A stretch of 6,590 nt of DNA from Gammaproteobacteria bacterium (lineage in GTDB: Bacteria; Pseudomonadota; Gammaproteobacteria; DSM-16500), in contig SCTP01000109.1 of the NCBI GenBank assembly GCA_004322325.1, positions 1 through 6,590 of the forward strand, in the 5' to 3' direction. Positions 4,459 to 6,590 of this stretch are shown in pieces. Position 1 is the stretch's first letter. Each line of letters starts with the position of its first letter. The position numbers were made by a program, and so were the translations under genes. The notes under the pieces were generated by a model, which saw only the letters and a program-made list of their open reading frames with translations, had not been told where the DNA came from and searched no databases.

Positions 4459-5892
4459 GTGGCACTTTATACCTATTCACCACTGCTAGCTGATTTTTAT
4501 CAGCTGACCATGGCGTATGGCTATTGGCGATTAAATATGCACGAACAAGAAGCCGTGTTCCATCTTATTTTCCGCAAGAATCCCTTTAAAGGCCGCTATG
4601 CTTTAAGTTGCGGCTTAGGTAGTGTGATCGATTTCATCAAACAATGGCAGTTTCAGGAAGATGATCTTGCTTATCTCGCCTCGCTAAAAAATCATCAAAA
4701 TGAACCGTTTTTTCCCAGTGAATTTTTAGATTATTTGCGCCAATTAAAATTCACATGCGATATTGATGCGATTCCTGAAGGCACTATCGTCTTCCCGAAC
4801 GAACCTTTATTACGCATCCAAGGTCCTATTTTGCAATGCCAGTTATTGGAAACGTCGCTACTCGCTATCATCAATTTTCAAACACTGATCGCAACAAAAG
4901 CCTCGCGCGTATGCTATGCCGCGCAAGGCGATCCTGTGATTGAATTCGGTATGCGTCGAGCCCAAGGTCCTGATGGCGCAGTTTCAGCCAGTCGAGCGGC
5001 TTATATTGGTGGATGTGTGGCCACATCGAATACCTTAGCGGGTAAATTATTTGATATTCCCGTGCGTGGCACGCATGCTCATAGCTGGGTGACCGCGTTT
5101 CCAAGTGAAAAAGAAGCATTCGCTGCTTATGCGCAAGTCATGCCGCATAATTGTATTTTATTAGTTGATACCTATGACACGATTGAAGGTGTCCAACATG
5201 CGATTGAAATAGGGAAAAAGCTACGTGCCGAAGGAGCAGATTTATTAGGCATTCGGTTAGATTCTGGTGATATGGCTGAATTAAGTATTAAAGCACGACA
5301 GTTATTGGATACAGCGGGTTTTGAAAATACCCTCATTCTGGCTAGTAATTCGCTCGATGAATATGTGATCGAAAAATTCAAACAAAAAGGCGCGAAAATT
5401 TCTTCTTGGGGTGTAGGGACTAATTTAGCGACTGCTTATGATCATCCTGCGCTAGATGGTGTTTATAAACTTTCTGCACTTCGTGATCAGCAAGGTGAAT
5501 GGCAATATAAATTGAAGTTATCGGAGCAAGAAGTTAAGGTGTCTAATCCGGGCAGACATCAAGTACGGCGATTTTTTTATAACGAGCAATATGTCATGGA
5601 TGTGATGTATGATCTTTCGCTCGGTATTTCCGATACACCAGAAGCTGTGCCGTTCAATACAGATGAGCAGGTTAAAAAATTGGATGATATCGATGCGTAT
5701 GTTGATTTACTTGAGCCTGTGTTCCAGCAAGGTGAATTGGTGCAATCATCTAAGAGTATTCATGATACGCGTAAGAATGCGATAAAAGCAGTAGAAGATT
5801 TTTATCGCATCCAGGGAGAAAAAGAATATACGGTGGCGTTGGAAAAGCATTTGCATGAATTAAAGATGGCATTGATAAAAAAACATTCCTAA
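4459..5892 (+). CDS. pncB: Nicotinate phosphoribosyltransferase, long type
   Basis: The enzyme joins nicotinate and PRPP to form nicotinate mononucleotide with ATP use, the entry step of NAD salvage (Preiss-Handler pathway). With the GTG start it has 477 residues, the size of the long type seen in Bacillus and mammals rather than the roughly 400-residue E. coli PncB. Motifs, numbered from the GTG: LLADFYQLTMAYGYW (9-23), EFGMRRAQGPDGA (162-174), RGTHAHSW (203-210) which holds the His expected to be phosphorylated, VDTYDT (236-241), the phosphate-binding IRLDSGD (265-271), ILASNSLDE (293-301) and WGVGTNLATAYDHPALDGVYKL (317-338, given here as GVGT at 318-321 and DGVYKL at its end). A strong Shine-Dalgarno sequence precedes the GTG; the longer frame from 4417 would add 14 residues unlike the family. 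No nicotinamidase or other NAD gene is adjacent. The stop overlaps that of the convergent EAL gene. Confidence 0.95.
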   Translation: MALYTYSPLLADFYQLTMAYGYWRLNMHEQEAVFHLIFRKNPFKGRYALSCGLGSVIDFIKQWQFQEDDLAYLASLKNHQNEPFFPSEFLDYLRQLKFTCDIDAIPEGTIVFPNEPLLRIQGPILQCQLLETSLLAIINFQTLIATKASRVCYAAQGDPVIEFGMRRAQGPDGAVSASRAAYIGGCVATSNTLAGKLFDIPVRGTHAHSWVTAFPSEKEAFAAYAQVMPHNCILLVDTYDTIEGVQHAIEIGKKLRAEGADLLGIRLDSGDMAELSIKARQLLDTAGFENTLILASNSLDEYVIEKFKQKGAKISSWGVGTNLATAYDHPALDGVYKLSALRDQQGEWQYKLKLSEQEVKVSNPGRHQVRRFFYNEQYVMDVMYDLSLGISDTPEAVPFNTDEQVKKLDDIDAYVDLLEPVFQQGELVQSSKSIHDTRKNAIKAVEDFYRIQGEKEYTVALEKHLHELKMALIKKHS

Positions 5893-6590
5893 TCATCCTG
5901 CCGCTTATGCTTCTGCAGCAAATCAGCCATTTCTTTATCACTCAATGGCTGCTTGCCAAAATAAAATCCCTGCACCATCGGACATTGATATTGAATCAGT
6001 AGATTAAGTTGTTCCTCTGTTTCAACCCCCTCAGGAATGACGTTCAACCCCAAGTTACTACCTAATGCAATGATGGATTTCACAATCATCGCATCATCTG
6101 GATCTTTGTCTAAATCACTGATAAACGATTTATCTATTTTTAATGTACTAACCGGTAAGTTTTTTAAACGACTTAAAGAAGAATAACCCGCACCAAAATC
6201 ATCAATCGAAATCTTAATTCCCATCATCTGTAATTGTTCCAAAATAGAATCTAAATCGATGGCACTGGTCATGACCGCGGTTTCGGTTAATTCTAACTCC
6301 AAATGCTCTGGCGGCATGCCTGTTTCTTTCAAAATCTTCACTAGCGTATCCATAAACTGCTCTTTTGCTAATTGCTTAGGCGATAAGTTCACCGCAAATT
6401 TCAAATCATCCGCCACCAATCCTTGTGATTGCCACACAACATATTGCTTACAAGCATTTCTTAACACCCACTCTCCTAACGGCACAATAAAACCATTTTT
6501 TTCTGCCAACGGAATAAAATCTTGTGGCATCACCAAACCCAGCTCAGGATGCTGCCATCTTAATAACACTTCAATCCCAGTAACTTGTTT
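5889..6590 (-). CDS. EAL-domain cyclic-di-GMP phosphodiesterase, C-terminal part (runs off right edge)
   Basis: EAL domains hydrolyse cyclic-di-GMP to linear pGpG, lowering a messenger that controls motility, biofilm and virulence traits. The visible 233 residues are nearly a full EAL domain plus a short C-terminal tail; the frame is open to the window edge, so the true start and any GGDEF, PAS or membrane segment lie beyond. The signature reads GIEVLLRW (5-12), with Val for the usual Ala but the metal-binding Glu kept. Other active-site blocks are intact: VNLSPKQL with N68, ELTET (about 100-104), IDDFGAGYSSL with D130 and D131, TLKIDKSFI with K151, PEGVETEEQL with E187 and VQGFYFGKQP with Q207. 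I therefore expect catalytic activity. The GTG at 6569 lies inside the signature and is not a real start. The stop codon overlaps the pncB stop tail to tail. The target process is unknown. Confidence 0.93.
   Translation of the reverse strand, partial: KQVTGIEVLLRWQHPELGLVMPQDFIPLAEKNGFIVPLGEWVLRNACKQYVVWQSQGLVADDLKFAVNLSPKQLAKEQFMDTLVKILKETGMPPEHLELELTETAVMTSAIDLDSILEQLQMMGIKISIDDFGAGYSSLSRLKNLPVSTLKIDKSFISDLDKDPDDAMIVKSIIALGSNLGLNVIPEGVETEEQLNLLIQYQCPMVQGFYFGKQPLSDKEMADLLQKHKRQDD

Noticed and set aside
3927..5381. Open frames opposite the lipoprotein gene (3927-4316) and opposite pncB (4871-5119 and 5172-5381)
   Set aside because: No ribosome binding site or recognisable domain, and each lies fully inside a well-supported gene.

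Overview
The window reads as chromosomal core-genome DNA from a gammaproteobacterium. The evidence is the YgfB-PepP gene pair, an FolA and ApaH close to the E. coli forms, and an RsmA-ApaH overlap. Base composition is AT-rich in most genes (about 40% G+C in lines sampled by eye). The protein sequences and the Sel1-repeat lipoprotein recall Legionellales (Legionella, Coxiella, Aquicella-type lineages). That placement is inference from memory of the families, not a search. No mobile element, tRNA, rRNA, CRISPR array or phage gene is visible. Genes fill almost all of the sequence, and the longest gap is about 84 bp.

Layout from left to right: (1) On the minus strand, ygfB (357-923) runs into the N-terminal part of pepP (1-329), which leaves the window. 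In E. coli the same pair continues into ubiH and ubiI. (2) folA (995-1495, plus) is divergent from ygfB across 71 bp and is clearly richer in G than its neighbours. (3) A compact four-gene minus-strand unit follows: a Sel1-repeat lipoprotein (3913-4374), rsmA (3118-3906), apaH (2321-3121) and a PAS-STAS signalling protein (1498-2304). Its spacings are 6 bp, a 4-bp ATGA overlap and 16 bp. The pdxA, surA and apaG genes that accompany rsmA/apaH in E. coli are absent here. (4) pncB (4459-5892, plus, GTG start) is divergent from the lipoprotein. It encodes the long type of nicotinate phosphoribosyltransferase. (5) The C-terminal EAL domain of a cyclic-di-GMP phosphodiesterase (5889-6590, minus) runs off the right edge.

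The genes cover housekeeping functions: folate reduction, 16S rRNA dimethylation, Ap4A hydrolysis, NAD salvage and proline-peptide cleavage. Two signalling proteins are mixed in. The least ordinary gene is the PAS-STAS protein. It looks like an RsbR-type stressosome subunit with a very conserved PAS sensor, but it has alanine where RsbR/RsbS proteins carry the phosphorylated Thr/Ser. It is placed as the last gene behind apaH. The most interesting DNA feature is the 4375-4458 gap, where a palindromic ATTATAAT gives a perfect -10 box in both directions. Both convergent gene pairs end with essentially no space between stop codons. I see no clear undescribed multi-gene system; the notable points are variations on known families.
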